A stretch of 34,128 bases of DNA, taken from NCBI GenBank assembly GCA_031260295.1, contig JAIRKE010000008.1:1-34128 (forward strand), given 5' to 3'. The notes under the pieces were generated by a model. It had not been told where the DNA came from. It ran no database searches and saw only the letters and a program-made list of their open reading frames with translations. The DNA comes from Azonexus sp. (GTDB lineage Bacteria > Pseudomonadota > Gammaproteobacteria > Burkholderiales > Rhodocyclaceae). A program made the translations under genes and the position numbers. Within the stretch, counting starts at the first letter, position 1, and every line of letters starts with the position of its first letter. Positions 1 through 10,761 of the stretch are shown here, piece after piece.

Positions 1-527
<527 letters not shown>

Positions 528-528
<1 letters not shown>

Positions 529-1313
529 TGAAACTGGGGACGAAATCGGGCCGCTTGGCCGGCATGCTGTGCGCGGCGCTCTGCGCTTGCGCGGTCCAGG
601 CTCAGAGCTATGGGGATTTGACAAATCAACCCGGCGATCCGCGTAGCAAGGCGAAAATCCATACCGAGCTCGGCGCCGCCTACTTCCAGGCTGGTAATCC
701 CGCCGTCGCGCTCGAGCACCTGGACACCGCGCTCAAGACCGATTCCGATTTCTTCCAGGCCTACAGCGTGCGCGGCCTGGTCTATGGTTCGCTCAAGGAG
801 TACGACAGGGCCGAGCAGGATTTTCAGCGTGCGCTGAAAATCGCGCCGAACGATCCGGAAGTGAACAACAACTACGGCTGGTTTCTCTGCGATATCGGCA
901 AAGAGCGCCAGTCGGTCAGTTATTTCCTGAATGCCCTGAAGAATCCGCTGTATGAGACGCCGGATATTGCCTATGCCAACGCCGGTGCCTGCGCCCTGAA
1001 GTCGGGCGATCTGGAAGGCGCCCAGCATTACCTGCTGCAGGCCCTGCAGTTGTCGCGCGACGGCGGCGCCCATGCGCGCCTGCAACTGGCCAAGCTGTTC
1101 TATCTGCTCGGCAATCTGGACGAGTCGCGCGTCTATCTGAACGAAGTGATGAAGCAGGTCGATTCGCCGACCGCCGAGGCCTTGTGGCTGGCCGTCCGGC
1201 TTGAGCGCAAGTTGGGCAACAAGGGCGCCGAGAGCGGCTTTGCAGCGCAGTTGCGCGGTCGCTACCCGACGTCGCCGGAATATCAGGCATTCCTCAAGGG
1301 TAATTTCGAATGA
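528..1313 (+). CDS. pilW: Type IV pilus biogenesis/stability protein PilW (PilF), TPR protein
   Basis: The protein has 261 residues, with a hydrophobic N-terminal export signal (about residues 9-25) followed by tandem TPR repeats (about 40-215). It reads as the PilF/PilW pilotin family, which helps localise and multimerise the PilQ secretin. TPR-like stretches include AKIHTELGAAYFQAG and NNYGWFLCDIGKE. Family members are often lipoproteins. Here the only lipobox candidate is L18-C19-A20-C21, which has an unusual Cys at -2, so acylation is possible but not certain. A Shine-Dalgarno AAGGAG at 511-516 supports the start. The gene sits between rlmN and rodZ, its usual place in betaproteobacteria, and overlaps rodZ by 4 bp. 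Confidence 0.88.
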
Positions 1314-2260
1314 GCGAAGCGGACGCCAGCCTGCCGGTCGTCGAGGAAGTCGTCGCCCCGCCCCCGTCGGTCGGCGAGCAACTGGCTACCGCCCGTTTGG
1401 CGCGTGGCTTGAAAGTCGCTGATGTGGCGCAGACGCTGAAGCTTGGCATGCGCCAGGTCGAGGCGCTGGAGAGTGGCAACTGGCAGGCCCTGCCGGGGTC
1501 CACCTTCATTCGCGGCTTCGTGCGCAATTACGCGCGCCTGCTCGGCCTGGACGCCGCGCCGCTGATGGCGGGGCTCGACACGGTGCTGGAAAAGCCGCTG
1601 GCCACCTTGATGGTGCCGCCGTCGCCCCAAGGCGCGATGCCCCAGACGGGCGGTGGGGAGTCGCGCCGCGACCGCCTCGTGGTGATCACTGGCGGGGTGT
1701 TGGTGGTGCTGGCGGCATTAGCGTATTTCCTGGCTCCCGGCGATCTGTCGAGCCTGCGCGAAAACGCCCAGAACCTGCTGAATTCGCTGGCCCGCCAGGA
1801 GGCGTCAGTGGTTCAGTCCACCGAGCCGTCCGAGCCGGCTTTCCCGCCCGGCGCCACGCCGCAGCAGATCATGAGTCCGCAGGCGACGTCGGCAGCAGAG
1901 GAAGCGGCACCGGTTGAACCGGCTCCGGTTGAGCCATCGGCGCCCGCTCCGGCTGCCACTTCGACGAGTATGCCGATCGCCGCCGCTCCGGCTGGCCCGA
2001 CCGTTGCAGTGGCGCCGGCCGGCGGGGCGCAACTGCGTCTGGTGGTGGACAAGGAATCGTGGGTCGAAGTGCGCGATCGCGACAATCGCCTGCTTTTTTC
2101 GCAGCGCCTGCCGGCCGGCAGCGAGCAGAAGCTGGCGGGTACGCCGCCGCTGTCGCTGGCGGTTGGTTACGCGCCGGGCGTGCGCCTGACTTGGCAGGGC
2201 AAGGCTGTCGATCTAGCGCCGTACACCAAGGGCGATGTCGCCCGCCTGATTCTCGAGTAA
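1310..2260 (+). CDS. rodZ: Cell-shape protein RodZ-like (HTH, TM, DUF4115)
   Basis: The protein has 316 residues. An N-terminal helix-turn-helix domain (about 21-80, with [20 protein letters not shown] and [18 protein letters not shown]) is followed by one transmembrane helix (about 123-141), a Pro/Ala-rich periplasmic linker (about 165-235) and a C-terminal beta domain of the DUF4115 type ([17 protein letters not shown]). This is the architecture of RodZ, which ties MreB filaments to the cell-wall elongation machinery. The start ATG overlaps the pilW stop, and the stop overlaps the first ATG of ispG. The gene-order context supports the call. A role other than shape control cannot be excluded from sequence alone. 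Confidence 0.85.
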   Translation: MSEADASLPVVEEVVAPPPSVGEQLATARLARGLKVADVAQTLKLGMRQVEALESGNWQALPGSTFIRGFVRNYARLLGLDAAPLMAGLDTVLEKPLATLMVPPSPQGAMPQTGGGESRRDRLVVITGGVLVVLAALAYFLAPGDLSSLRENAQNLLNSLARQEASVVQSTEPSEPAFPPGATPQQIMSPQATSAAEEAAPVEPAPVEPSAPAPAATSTSMPIAAAPAGPTVAVAPAGGAQLRLVVDKESWVEVRDRDNRLLFSQRLPAGSEQKLAGTPPLSLAVGYAPGVRLTWQGKAVDLAPYTKGDVARLILE

Positions 2261-3495
2261 TGGCAATGAGCGCCGCCAGCAAGCGTTCGACCCGCGCCAT
2301 GACCATCGCCCATGTGCGTATCGGCGGTGACGCGCCGGTCGTCGTCCAGTCGATGACCAATACTGATACCGCCGATGTGCTGGCCACCGCTATGCAGTGC
2401 GCCGAACTAGCCCGCGCCGGCTCTGAACTGGTGCGCATCACCGTCAATTCGCCCGAAGCCGCCGCCGCCGTGCCGAAAATCCGCGAGCACCTCGACCGGA
2501 TGAACTGCAACGTGCCGCTGATCGGCGATTTTCACTACAACGGCCACCGCTTGCTGAGCGACGAGCCAGCCTGCGCCGAGGCGCTGGCCAAGTACCGAAT
2601 CAATCCGGGCAACGTCGGTTTCGGCAAGAAGAAGGATGAGCAGTTCGCGCGCATGATTGAACTGGCCTGCCGTTATGACAAGCCGGTGCGCATCGGCGTC
2701 AATTGGGGCAGCCTCGACCAGGATTTGCTGGCCCGCATCATGGACGAGAACAGCCAGCGTTCTGAGCCGCTCGACGCGACGCAGATGATGCGCCAGGCGA
2801 TGGTCGCCTCGGCGCTGGAATCCGCAGCCAAGGCCGAGGAAGTGGGCCTGGCCGGCGAGAAGATCATCCTTTCCTGCAAGGTTTCCAGCGTCCAGGATCT
2901 GATCGCCATCTACCGTGAACTGGCCTGGCGCGCCGATTACGCGCTGCACCTCGGCCTGACCGAGGCCGGCATGGGGTCCAAGGGCATCGTTGCCTCGACG
3001 GCGGCGCTGGCGGTGCTGTTGCAAGAAGGCATCGGCGACACCATCCGCGTTTCGCTGACGCCGGAGCCGAACGGTTCGCGCGCCCAGGAAGTCATCGTCG
3101 CCCAGGAAATCCTGCAAACGATGGGTCTGCGTGCCTTCACGCCGATGGTCGCAGCCTGTCCCGGCTGTGGCCGGACGACCAGTACCTTGTTCCAGGAGCT
3201 GGCCGGCGAAGTGCAAGATTTCGTCCGCGCCCGCATGCCGGAATGGAAACAGGACTACGACGGCGCCGAGAACATGACGCTGGCCGTCATGGGCTGCATC
3301 GTCAACGGCCCCGGTGAGTCGAAGCACGCCAATATCGGCATTTCGCTGCCGGGCACCGGCGAAGCGCCGTCGGCGCCGGTGTTCGAGGACGGCGTCAAGA
3401 CGGTGACGCTAAAGGGCGATAGCATCGCCAGCGAATTCAAGGACATCATCGAGCGCTACGTCCGGCGCACCTATAAGAAAAAGATCCAAGCATGA
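2260..3495 (+). CDS. ispG: 4-hydroxy-3-methylbut-2-en-1-yl diphosphate synthase IspG (GcpE)
   Basis: IspG is the iron-sulfur enzyme of the MEP isoprenoid pathway that reduces MEcPP to HMBPP. I chose the ATG at 2260, which overlaps the rodZ stop; a second ATG lies at 2266. The resulting 411 residues fit the bacterial two-domain form. An open frame upstream, inside rodZ, is only read-through. The expected cluster ligands are visible: Cys300 and Cys303 in ACPGCGRT, Cys346 in GCIVNGPGE, and Glu353. Other family stretches are [14 protein letters not shown] near the N-terminus and [14 protein letters not shown]. The stop overlaps the hisS start by 4 bp, suggesting translational coupling. Confidence 0.96.
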   Translation: MAMSAASKRSTRAMTIAHVRIGGDAPVVVQSMTNTDTADVLATAMQCAELARAGSELVRITVNSPEAAAAVPKIREHLDRMNCNVPLIGDFHYNGHRLLSDEPACAEALAKYRINPGNVGFGKKKDEQFARMIELACRYDKPVRIGVNWGSLDQDLLARIMDENSQRSEPLDATQMMRQAMVASALESAAKAEEVGLAGEKIILSCKVSSVQDLIAIYRELAWRADYALHLGLTEAGMGSKGIVASTAALAVLLQEGIGDTIRVSLTPEPNGSRAQEVIVAQEILQTMGLRAFTPMVAACPGCGRTTSTLFQELAGEVQDFVRARMPEWKQDYDGAENMTLAVMGCIVNGPGESKHANIGISLPGTGEAPSAPVFEDGVKTVTLKGDSIASEFKDIIERYVRRTYKKKIQA

Positions 3496-4781
3496 GTCAA
3501 GCGTTACAGGCCGTGCGCGGGATGAACGACATCCTGCCCGACGAGGCCGCCTTCTGGGAACTGTTCGAGGAAACCGTCCGCGACTGGCTGAAAGGCTACG
3601 GCTACCGGCCGATCCGCATGCCCGTCGTCGAACCGACGCCATTGTTCAAGCGCGCCATCGGCGAAGTCACCGACATTGTCGAGAAGGAAATGTATTCCTT
3701 CGTCGACGGTCTCAACGGCGAGGCGCTGACCTTGCGCCCGGAAGGCACGGCTGGCTGTGTCCGTGCCGTCATCGAGCACAGCCTGGCGGCGCGGCAGACG
3801 CAGCGCCTTTACTACTTTGGCCCGATGTTCCGCCACGAGCGGCCGCAGAAAGGGCGCTACCGCCAGTTCCATCAGGTCGGCGTCGAAGCCTTCGGTTTCG
3901 CCGGCCCCGACATCGATGCCGAACTGATTCTGATGGGCGCCCGCCTGTGGGCTGATCTCGGGCTCGACGGCATCGAGTTGCAACTCAACAGCCTCGGCCA
4001 GCCGGATGAGCGGGCACAGCATCGGGCGGCGCTGATCGACTATTTCTTGGCCCATGCCGATCAACTTGACGAAGATGCCAAGCGTCGCCTGCACACCAAT
4101 CCGCTGCGTATCCTCGACAGCAAGAACCCGGCGCTGCAGGAACTGTGCGGCAAAGCGCCGAAATTGATCGATTATCTCGGAGCCGAATCGCTGGCCCATT
4201 TCGAAGGCGTGCAGCGCGTGCTGCGCGACGCCGGCCTGCCATTCACCATCAATCCGCGCTTGGTGCGCGGCCTCGATTACTACAACTTGACCGTGTTCGA
4301 GTGGGTCACCGACAAACTAGGCGCCCAAGGCACGGTCTGCGCCGGCGGCCGCTACGACGGTTTGGTCGAACAACTCGGCGGCAAACCGACGCCGGCCTGC
4401 GGCTTCGCCATGGGCATCGAGCGTCTGATCGCGCTGATCAAGGAATCCGGCGGCGAACCAGCGGCGCCGGCGCCCGACGTTTACCTCGTGCATCAGGGCG
4501 AAGCGGCCTCGCGGCTGGCCTTCCGCGTCGCTGAGGGCTTGCGCGACCAGGGTCTGGACGTGCTGCTGCATTGCGGCGGCGGCTCATTCAAATCGCAGAT
4601 GAAGAAGGCTGACGGCAGCGGCGCGGCCTTTGCGGTCATCATCGGCGATGACGAAGCGGCAACTGGCGAGGCGCAGTTGAAGAATTTGCGCCAGGATGGC
4701 ATCGCCCAGCGGAAACTGAAAGTTGATGAATTGGCCGAGGCCATCATCGGGTATTTGATCGATTCGGACGAAGAGGAATAA
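3492..4781 (+). CDS. hisS: Histidine-tRNA ligase HisRS
   Basis: The 429-residue class II aminoacyl-tRNA synthetase charges tRNA-His. The N-terminus [13 protein letters not shown], motif 2 ([16 protein letters not shown]), the histidine-binding stretch LVRGLDYYN and motif 3 (GFAMGIERL) are all present. They are followed by an anticodon-binding domain (about 330-425). The catalytic residues distinguish it from the HisZ paralogue at 11830. It overlaps ispG by 4 bp and is followed after 4 bp by yfgM, the usual order in proteobacteria. No truncation is visible. Confidence 0.97.
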   Translation: MSQALQAVRGMNDILPDEAAFWELFEETVRDWLKGYGYRPIRMPVVEPTPLFKRAIGEVTDIVEKEMYSFVDGLNGEALTLRPEGTAGCVRAVIEHSLAARQTQRLYYFGPMFRHERPQKGRYRQFHQVGVEAFGFAGPDIDAELILMGARLWADLGLDGIELQLNSLGQPDERAQHRAALIDYFLAHADQLDEDAKRRLHTNPLRILDSKNPALQELCGKAPKLIDYLGAESLAHFEGVQRVLRDAGLPFTINPRLVRGLDYYNLTVFEWVTDKLGAQGTVCAGGRYDGLVEQLGGKPTPACGFAMGIERLIALIKESGGEPAAPAPDVYLVHQGEAASRLAFRVAEGLRDQGLDVLLHCGGGSFKSQMKKADGSGAAFAVIIGDDEAATGEAQLKNLRQDGIAQRKLKVDELAEAIIGYLIDSDEEE

Positions 4782-4785
4782 GCAG

Positions 4786-5424
4786 ATGGCACATTACGAT
4801 CTCGAAGAGCAGGAACAGATCGACAGTCTGAAAACCTGGTGGAAGATGTACGGCAACCTGGTTACCGCCGTGGTCGCCGCGGTGGCGCTGGCCACGGTCG
4901 GCTGGCAGGGCTGGAACTGGTACCGCAACAACCAGGCGGGGCAGGCTGCGGCGATCTTCGCCGTGCTCGAAGATGCGTTTGCTGCTGGCGACGCCCAGAA
5001 GGTCAAGACCGCCGCCGGCGAATTGACCGAGAAATTCGCCGGCACCAGTCATGCGGCGCTCGGGGCCTTGTTGGCCGCCCGCCAGTCATTCGACGCCGGG
5101 GATTTGAAAACGGCCCGGACGCAGCTCGCCTGGGTGGTGGACAATGGCCGCGACGAAGTGCGCGATCTGGCCCGCTTCCGCCTTGCCGCCGTGTTGCTTG
5201 ACGAACAACAGTACGACGAGGCCCTGAAACAGCTTGCCGCCGCGCCGGCACCGGCCTTTGCCGCCCGCTTCCAGGAGCTGCGCGGCGATGTGCTGGTGGC
5301 CCAGGGCAATAGATCGGAAGCGCGCGCCGCCTACCGTGCCGCGTTCGACCAGATCGGCGAGGCTGCCGGCGTCGGCCGCGAATTGTTGCAACAGAAGCTC
5401 GACAGTCTGGGCGAGGCCGCTTGA
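4786..5424 (+). CDS. yfgM: YfgM-family membrane-anchored TPR protein
   Basis: The protein has 212 residues: a short cytoplasmic N-terminus beginning MAHYDLEEQEQIDSLKTWW, one transmembrane helix (about 24-42), and a periplasmic TPR-like domain. In E. coli YfgM is an ancillary SecYEG subunit that works with the chaperone PpiD. Its place between hisS and bamB is the same as in E. coli and supports the call. A Shine-Dalgarno-like GAGGAA overlapping the hisS stop precedes the ATG. Its last base overlaps the bamB ATG. Function in this organism is inferred from family and synteny. Confidence 0.88.
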   Translation: MAHYDLEEQEQIDSLKTWWKMYGNLVTAVVAAVALATVGWQGWNWYRNNQAGQAAAIFAVLEDAFAAGDAQKVKTAAGELTEKFAGTSHAALGALLAARQSFDAGDLKTARTQLAWVVDNGRDEVRDLARFRLAAVLLDEQQYDEALKQLAAAPAPAFAARFQELRGDVLVAQGNRSEARAAYRAAFDQIGEAAGVGRELLQQKLDSLGEAA

Positions 5425-6575
5425 TGAATGGGCGCTTGCTCTTGCCCCTGGTCGCCGCTGGCCTGTTGCTCGGCGGCTGCGCCAGCACTCTGGACAAGCT
5501 CAATCCGTTTTCCAGCTCCGGCCCCAAGCCGGCCAAGTTGGTCGACTTCAAGCCGACGGCCGATGTCCGCAACCTGTGGTCGACCAGCATCGGCAAGGCC
5601 GGCGACTACACTTTTGCCCCGGCGGTGGTCGACAACGCGGTGTTCGTCGCCGGGCGCGACGGCTCGCTGAGCCGCATCGAGGATGGCCGGACGGTGTGGA
5701 AAATCGCCACCGGCCACACGCTATCGGCCGGCGTCGGCGCCAGCCACCGCCTGGTCGTGGTCGGCACGCCGAAGGGCGATGTCCTGGCCTATGCCGCGGA
5801 CGACGGCAAGCCGCTGTGGCAGGCCAAGGCCAGTAGCGAGGTGCTGGCCGCGCCGACGGTCGGCGAGGACGGCGTCGCGGTGCGCAGCGGCGACAACCGC
5901 GTTTTCCTGTTCGATCTCGTCGATGGCGGGCGCAAATGGGTGTACCAGCGGGCGACGCCGACGCTGTCGATCCGCGGCGCCGGCTCGCCGGTATTCGCCG
6001 ACCGCTATCTGTTCGTCGGCTTCCCCGGCGGGCGCCTGGTCGCCCTGGCGCTGCAGAACGGCGCCCTGGCATGGGAAGGCACGGTGGCCCAGCCGCGCGG
6101 TACGACCGAACTTGACCGCGTCGCCGACGTCGTCGCGCCGCCGGTCGTGGATGGGTCGCAGATCTGCGCCGTCGCCTTCCAGGGCAAGGTCGCCTGTTTC
6201 GACATGGGGCAGGGCGGTGCGCTGATCTGGTCGCGCGACCTGTCCTCCGCCACGGGTCTGGCGCTCGACGGCCGTTACCTGTTCGTCACCGACGACAAGG
6301 GAGCGGTGCATGCACTCGACCGCCTGACCGGCAGCAGCCTGTGGAAACAGGACAAGCTGGTCAACCGCGCGGTTTCCGGTCCGGCCGTGGGTCGTGGCCT
6401 GGTCGCCGTGGGCGACGTCGAGGGCAACATTCATTTCCTGTCGCGCGAGGACGGCGCTTTTGCCGCCCGTCTGCAAACCGACGGCACGCCGGTACGCGGC
6501 GCCATCCAGCCGCTTGGCTCCGGTTTCCTGGTGCAGACCGTCGGCGGCAGCGTTAACGCGATCGAGGCGCAATGA
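5424..6575 (+). CDS. bamB: Outer-membrane assembly lipoprotein BamB
   Basis: BamB is a lipoprotein of the BAM complex that inserts beta-barrel proteins into the outer membrane. The ATG at 5424 overlaps the yfgM stop, and I prefer it to the in-frame TTG at 5421. The signal peptide ends in a clear lipobox, LLGGCAS, giving acylation at that Cys. The remaining residues form PQQ/WD40-type propeller repeats, with recurrent phrases such as [27 protein letters not shown] and GSSLWKQDK. At 383 residues it matches the family. It overlaps der by 4 bp, the known yfgM-bamB-der order. Confidence 0.94.
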   Translation: MNGRLLLPLVAAGLLLGGCASTLDKLNPFSSSGPKPAKLVDFKPTADVRNLWSTSIGKAGDYTFAPAVVDNAVFVAGRDGSLSRIEDGRTVWKIATGHTLSAGVGASHRLVVVGTPKGDVLAYAADDGKPLWQAKASSEVLAAPTVGEDGVAVRSGDNRVFLFDLVDGGRKWVYQRATPTLSIRGAGSPVFADRYLFVGFPGGRLVALALQNGALAWEGTVAQPRGTTELDRVADVVAPPVVDGSQICAVAFQGKVACFDMGQGGALIWSRDLSSATGLALDGRYLFVTDDKGAVHALDRLTGSSLWKQDKLVNRAVSGPAVGRGLVAVGDVEGNIHFLSREDGAFAARLQTDGTPVRGAIQPLGSGFLVQTVGGSVNAIEAQ

Positions 6576-7903
6576 AACCCACCCTCGTCCTGGTCGGCCG
6601 GCCGAATGTCGGCAAATCGACCCTATTCAACCGCCTGACCCGCTCGCGCGACGCCATCGTCGCCGACTTGCCGGGCCTGACCCGCGATCGTCATTACGGC
6701 CACGGCAAGCTTGGCAGGAAACCCTATCTGGTTGTCGATACCGGCGGTTTCGAACCGCTGGTCAAGGAGGGTATCCTGCACGAGATGGCGCGCCAGACTG
6801 AGCAGGCGATCGCCGAGGCCGATGCGGTTATTTTCGTGGTCGATGGCCGCAGCGGCCTGACGCCGCACGACAAGGAAATCGCCAACAAGCTGCGGCGTAT
6901 CGACCGCCCGGTTTTCGTCGCCGTCAACAAGGCCGAGGGCATGAATCGCGGCATGGTCGAGGCCGAATTCCACGAGCTTGGCCTGGGCGAGCCGAACGCC
7001 ATTTCGGCGGCGCACGGCGAGGGCGTGCGCGGCCTGGTCGACCTGGCGCTGGCCGGCTTCCCCGAACCGGAAGAGGAAGAAGCCGAATCCGGCGCGGTGC
7101 GCGTCGCCATCGTCGGTCGGCCGAATGTCGGCAAGTCGACGCTGATCAACACCCTGCTCGGCGAGGAGCGGGTCATTGCCTTCGACGCGCCCGGCACCAC
7201 CCGCGATGCCATCGAGATCGACTTCGAGCGCGGCGGCCGCCCCTACGTGCTCATCGACACCGCCGGCATGAGGAAGCGCGGCAAGGTTTTCGAGTCCATC
7301 GAGAAATTTTCGGTGGTCAAGACGCTGCAAGCCATCGAAGATGCCAACGTCGTCGTCCTGATGGTCGATGCCCAGGCCGATGTGTCCGAGCAGGATGCCC
7401 ACATCGCCGATTTTGTCGTGCAGTCCGGGCGGGCTCTGGTGGTCGCGGTCAACAAATGGGATGGCCTTGATACCTACGTCCGCGAGCAGACCCGCCTGAC
7501 CTTGCAGCGCAAGCTGAAATTCCTCGACTTCGCCAAGTTCCACTTCATTTCGGCGCGCCAGGACATTGGCCTGGCTGCATTGTTCCGCTCGGTCGACGCG
7601 GCTTATGCGGCCGCCATGACCAAGATGTCGACGCCGCTTCTCTCCCGCGTGCTGGCCGATGCGGTGGCCAAGCAGGCGCCGCCCAAGCACGGCGTGTTCC
7701 GGCCGAAGCCGCGCTACGCGCACCAGGGCGGTTCCAATCCGCCGATCATCGTGATCCACGGCAACGCGGTGGACCAGATCAGCGACAGCTACCGTCGCTA
7801 TCTTGAGCACACCTTCCGCGAAGCCTTCAAGTTGCAGGGCACGCCCTTGCGTATTCAGTTTGTTGTTGGCAAGAACCCTTTCGCCGACAAGGATCGGAAA
7901 TAG
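6572..7903 (+). CDS. der: Ribosome-biogenesis GTPase Der (EngA)
   Basis: Der acts in 50S subunit maturation and is recognised by two tandem GTPase domains. G domain 1 has the P-loop GRPNVGKS (residues 9-16), DTGGF (56-60) and NKAE (119-122). G domain 2 has GRPNVGKS (182-189), DTAGM (229-233) and NKWD (294-297). A KH-like C-terminal domain (about 350-443) follows, with the family stretch [20 protein letters not shown]. Length (443 aa) is typical. It is probably the last gene of the upstream operon, since a promoter-like sequence and a 79-bp gap separate it from hfq. Confidence 0.97.
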   Translation: MKPTLVLVGRPNVGKSTLFNRLTRSRDAIVADLPGLTRDRHYGHGKLGRKPYLVVDTGGFEPLVKEGILHEMARQTEQAIAEADAVIFVVDGRSGLTPHDKEIANKLRRIDRPVFVAVNKAEGMNRGMVEAEFHELGLGEPNAISAAHGEGVRGLVDLALAGFPEPEEEEAESGAVRVAIVGRPNVGKSTLINTLLGEERVIAFDAPGTTRDAIEIDFERGGRPYVLIDTAGMRKRGKVFESIEKFSVVKTLQAIEDANVVVLMVDAQADVSEQDAHIADFVVQSGRALVVAVNKWDGLDTYVREQTRLTLQRKLKFLDFAKFHFISARQDIGLAALFRSVDAAYAAAMTKMSTPLLSRVLADAVAKQAPPKHGVFRPKPRYAHQGGSNPPIIVIHGNAVDQISDSYRRYLEHTFREAFKLQGTPLRIQFVVGKNPFADKDRK

Positions 7904-7918
7904 GCCCAGCCAAATGTT

Positions 7919-7947
7919 TTGGCAAGCTTGGCGATTTTCGGTACATT
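7919..7947 (+). promoter_or_regulatory. Candidate sigma-70 promoter for hfq
   Basis: TTGGCA (7919-7924) and TACATT (7942-7947) are separated by 17 bp, a good match to -35/-10 hexamers and spacing. The site sits in the der-hfq gap and would start transcription about 25-30 bases before the hfq ATG. It is not experimentally supported. Confidence 0.5.
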
Positions 7948-7982
7948 AGCCGACTCATAACAACACACATGGAGTCCACACC

Positions 7983-8225
7983 ATGAGCAATAAAGGGCAA
8001 CTGTTACAAGACCCCTTTCTCAACGCGCTGCGTCGCGAGCACGTTCCCGTCTCGATCTATCTGGTCAACGGCATCAAATTGCAGGGCCAGGTCGAATCCT
8101 TCGATCAGTACGTCGTACTGCTGAAGAACACGGTTACCCAGATGGTCTACAAGCACGCCATTTCGACGGTCGTGCCGGCCCGTCCGGTCAATCTGCAACA
8201 ACAAGAGCTGGCGGCCGAACAATAA
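7983..8225 (+). CDS. hfq: RNA chaperone Hfq
   Basis: The 80-residue Sm-like protein forms hexamers that pair small RNAs with mRNAs. Sm1 (about 8-50, including [20 protein letters not shown] and [10 protein letters not shown]) and Sm2 ([10 protein letters not shown], about 56-65) are both intact. The C-terminal tail is short (about 12 residues after the core), as in other betaproteobacteria. The GGAG at 7971-7974 gives a good ribosome-binding site. It lies directly before hflX and hflKC, the classical hfq-hflX-hflK-hflC order. Confidence 0.98.
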   Translation: MSNKGQLLQDPFLNALRREHVPVSIYLVNGIKLQGQVESFDQYVVLLKNTVTQMVYKHAISTVVPARPVNLQQQELAAEQ

Positions 8226-8237
8226 AGCCGTTCTCCA

Positions 8238-8258
8238 GGCCCGCCACCCCGGCGGGCC
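8238..8258 (+). terminator. GC-only stem-loop between hfq and hflX (possible attenuator)
   Basis: GGCCCGCC (8238-8245) pairs perfectly with GGCGGGCC (8251-8258) across a 5-base loop. The T-run (8278-8283) lies about 20 bases further on, so it is not a textbook intrinsic terminator. It may pause or partially terminate transcription, or stabilise the hfq message end. Confidence 0.4.
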
Positions 8259-8297
8259 GCTGCTTCTCCCCGCGCTGTTTTTTCTCGGACTCTATTG

Positions 8298-9449
8298 ATG
8301 ATTGAACGTCCTGCCGCCGGTGAACGCGCGGTGATCGTTCAGCTCGACTTCGGTCAGCCCGATCTGGCCGATCAACTGGAAGAATTGCGCCTGTTGACAG
8401 AGTCGGCCGGCGGTGTTGTCGTCGCTGAAGTGTTCGGCCGGCGCCACGGCCCCGATCCGAAAACCTTCGCTGGCAAGGGCAAGGTGCAGGAAATCGCTGC
8501 CATGCGGGCGGCCGGCGATGCCGATCTGGTGATTTTCAATCACGAACTGTCGCCCGTTCAGGAACGCAATCTCGAGCGCGAGCTGCAATGCCGCGTCATC
8601 GACCGCACCAGCCTGATTCTCGACATCTTCGCGCTGCGCGCCGCCAGCGCCGAGGGCAAGTTGCAGGTTGAACTGGCGCAACTGGAACACCTGTCCACCC
8701 GTCTGGTACGCGGCTGGACGCACTTGGAGCGTCAGCGCGGCGGTATCGGTCTGCGCGGGCCGGGCGAAAAGCAACGGGAAACCGACCGGCGGCTCCTCGG
8801 CAACCGCGTCAAGCTGCTCAAGGAGCGTCTGTGCCGCCTGTCGCGCCAGCGCGGCGTGCAGCGCAAGGCGCGCATGCGCGGCGACGTGCTCAACGTCTCC
8901 ATCGTCGGCTACACCAATGCCGGCAAGTCCACGCTGTTCAACGCCCTGACCCATGCCGGCGTCTATGCCGCCGACCAGTTGTTCGCGACCCTGGATACGA
9001 CCTCGCGCAAACTATGGGTGGCCGGCGGCGGCAATATCGTGATTTCCGACACCGTCGGTTTCATCCGCGATTTGCCGCATGCGCTGATTGATGCCTTCCA
9101 TGCCACGCTGGAGGCGGCCAATGACGCCGATATCCTGTTGCACGTGGTGGATAGCGCCAACTCTGCCCGCGAGGAGCAGATGGCCGAGGTCGATAAGGTA
9201 CTGGCCGAGATCGGCGCCGGGCAGTTACGGCAGTTGATCGTCTGGAACAAGATCGACCTGACCGAGGCGGTGCCGGGCGTCGAGCGCGACGAGTATGGTA
9301 ATATCGCGCGCGTTCGTCTCAGTGCGCGCTCGGGAACAGGCCTCGACCTGCTGCGCGAGTCGCTGGCCGAATATGCCAATATCAAATCCGAGGCTCGCCG
9401 CAAGGAACTGGCCGAAGCGGCGCGCGAAGCCCAACAAGATTTCATCTGA
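8298..9449 (+). CDS. hflX: Ribosome-splitting GTPase HflX
   Basis: HflX is a ribosome-associated GTPase that splits stalled ribosomes during stress. I use the ATG at 8298 (an in-frame TTG precedes it), giving 383 residues. The N-terminal HflX domain shows the glycine-rich family stretches FGRRHGPDPKTFAGKGKVQE and GGIGLRGPGEKQRETDRR. The G domain has the P-loop GYTNAGKS (204-211), DTVGF (251-255) and NKID. It follows hfq after 72 bp and precedes hflK. The C-terminal tail is short, as in other proteobacteria. Confidence 0.95.
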   Translation: MIERPAAGERAVIVQLDFGQPDLADQLEELRLLTESAGGVVVAEVFGRRHGPDPKTFAGKGKVQEIAAMRAAGDADLVIFNHELSPVQERNLERELQCRVIDRTSLILDIFALRAASAEGKLQVELAQLEHLSTRLVRGWTHLERQRGGIGLRGPGEKQRETDRRLLGNRVKLLKERLCRLSRQRGVQRKARMRGDVLNVSIVGYTNAGKSTLFNALTHAGVYAADQLFATLDTTSRKLWVAGGGNIVISDTVGFIRDLPHALIDAFHATLEAANDADILLHVVDSANSAREEQMAEVDKVLAEIGAGQLRQLIVWNKIDLTEAVPGVERDEYGNIARVRLSARSGTGLDLLRESLAEYANIKSEARRKELAEAAREAQQDFI

Positions 9450-9492
9450 TAGAAGAATCCCGACACCCATGATCCCAACGCTCGGTATTTTC

Positions 9493-10761
9493 ATGTCGCT
9501 CAATGACCCCAAATGGGGCAATCGGGGCGGCGACAACGGCGACCAGCCCGGCGGCGGTCCGCGCCGGCCCAACGACGGTCCGCCGGACCTGGAAGAGTTG
9601 TGGCGCGATTTGAATCGCAAACTGTCCGATCTTTTTGGCAAAAAAGGTGGGGGCGGCGGCAACGGCGGCGATGGTCCGCGCCTACCCGATGTGGATTTCA
9701 ATCCGAAATTCCTCGGCGGCGGCATCGGTCTCTTGGCCGGCCTGGCCGCCGTGCTCTGGCTGGCTTCCGGTTTCTACATCGTCGATGCTTCGCAGCGCGG
9801 CGTTGTGTTGCAATTCGGCCGCTATCTGGAAACAACCGAGCCCGGTCTGCGCTGGCGTTTTCCCTTTCCGTTCCAGTCGCACGAACTGGTCAACCTGTCC
9901 AAGATGCGCGCGGAGGAAATCGGCTACCGCGGCAGCCAGAGCAACCAGGTGCTGAGAGAGGCCTTGATGCTGACCGATGACGAGAACATCGTGAACATCC
10001 AGTTCGCCGTCCAGTGGATGCTCAAGGATCCGGTCGAGTATTCGTTCAACAACCGTGATCCAGAGAATGTGGTTAAAGGGGCGGCCGAGTCGGCGATCCG
10101 CGAGATTGTCGGCAAGAGTCGGATGGATTTCGTGCTCAACGAGGGCCGCGAGCAGATCGCCGCCAACGCCACCCAATTGATGCAGGAGATTCTCGACCGC
10201 TACCAGAGCGGCATCCTGATTTCCATGGTGACGATGCAGAACGCCCAGCCGCCGGAGCAGGTGCAGGCGGCCTTCGACGATGCGGTCAAAGCGAGCCAGG
10301 ATCGCGAGCGGCAGCGGAACGAAGGCCAGGCCTACGCCAACGACGTGATTCCCCGCGCCAGGGGTACGGCGGCCCGCCTGATCGAGGAAGCCAACGGCCA
10401 CCGGCAACGGGTGATCGCCACCGCCGAGGGTGATAGTGCGCGCTTCCGCCAGATTCAAAGCGAGTACGCCAAAGCGCCGGAAGTCACGCGCCAGCGCATG
10501 TATCTGGAAACCATGCAGCAGATTTATGCCAACACCACTACGGTGCTGATCGATGCGAAGGGCAGCGGCAATCTGCTGTATCTGCCGCTCGACAAGCTGA
10601 TGCAGTCGGTGGCGGCCGGCGTTCCCGCCGGCGAGGCCACGGCCTCATCGGGGCGGGGCGGGCCGCCGCTGGCGGCCGAGGCGCCGCCGCAAATCGAACG
10701 GCCGCTGGGCGGCAACACTTCGTCGGGCTCGCTGCGCTCGCGTGATCGGGAGAGTCGTTGA
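9493..10761 (+). CDS. hflK: FtsH-modulating SPFH protein HflK
   Basis: HflK, together with HflC, forms a large membrane cage around the FtsH protease and modulates its activity. The chosen start at 9493 (MSLNDPKWGNRGG) matches the usual N-terminus of the family. An in-frame ATG at 9469, preceded by a weak AGAAG, is an alternative that adds eight residues. A Gly/Pro-rich N-terminus (about 1-70) precedes one transmembrane helix (about 74-95) and an SPFH/band-7 domain starting at VDASQRGVVLQFGRY. A helical region follows. The stop TGA shares its last base with the hflC ATG. Confidence 0.95.
   Translation: MSLNDPKWGNRGGDNGDQPGGGPRRPNDGPPDLEELWRDLNRKLSDLFGKKGGGGGNGGDGPRLPDVDFNPKFLGGGIGLLAGLAAVLWLASGFYIVDASQRGVVLQFGRYLETTEPGLRWRFPFPFQSHELVNLSKMRAEEIGYRGSQSNQVLREALMLTDDENIVNIQFAVQWMLKDPVEYSFNNRDPENVVKGAAESAIREIVGKSRMDFVLNEGREQIAANATQLMQEILDRYQSGILISMVTMQNAQPPEQVQAAFDDAVKASQDRERQRNEGQAYANDVIPRARGTAARLIEEANGHRQRVIATAEGDSARFRQIQSEYAKAPEVTRQRMYLETMQQIYANTTTVLIDAKGSGNLLYLPLDKLMQSVAAGVPAGEATASSGRGGPPLAAEAPPQIERPLGGNTSSGSLRSRDRESR

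Noticed and set aside
2059..2259. N-terminal extension of ispG into rodZ
   Set aside because: The extra residues lie wholly inside the rodZ frame region and have no IspG similarity; IspG homology begins at the ATG of 2260 or 2266.
5548..6572. Long antisense ORFs opposite bamB and many other core genes
   Set aside because: These are expected shadows of GC-rich codon usage; the sense strand encodes clear known proteins.
9295..9492. N-terminal extension of hflK into hflX
   Set aside because: The sequence before 9469 is frame-shifted hflX coding sequence; HflK similarity begins MSLNDPKWG.
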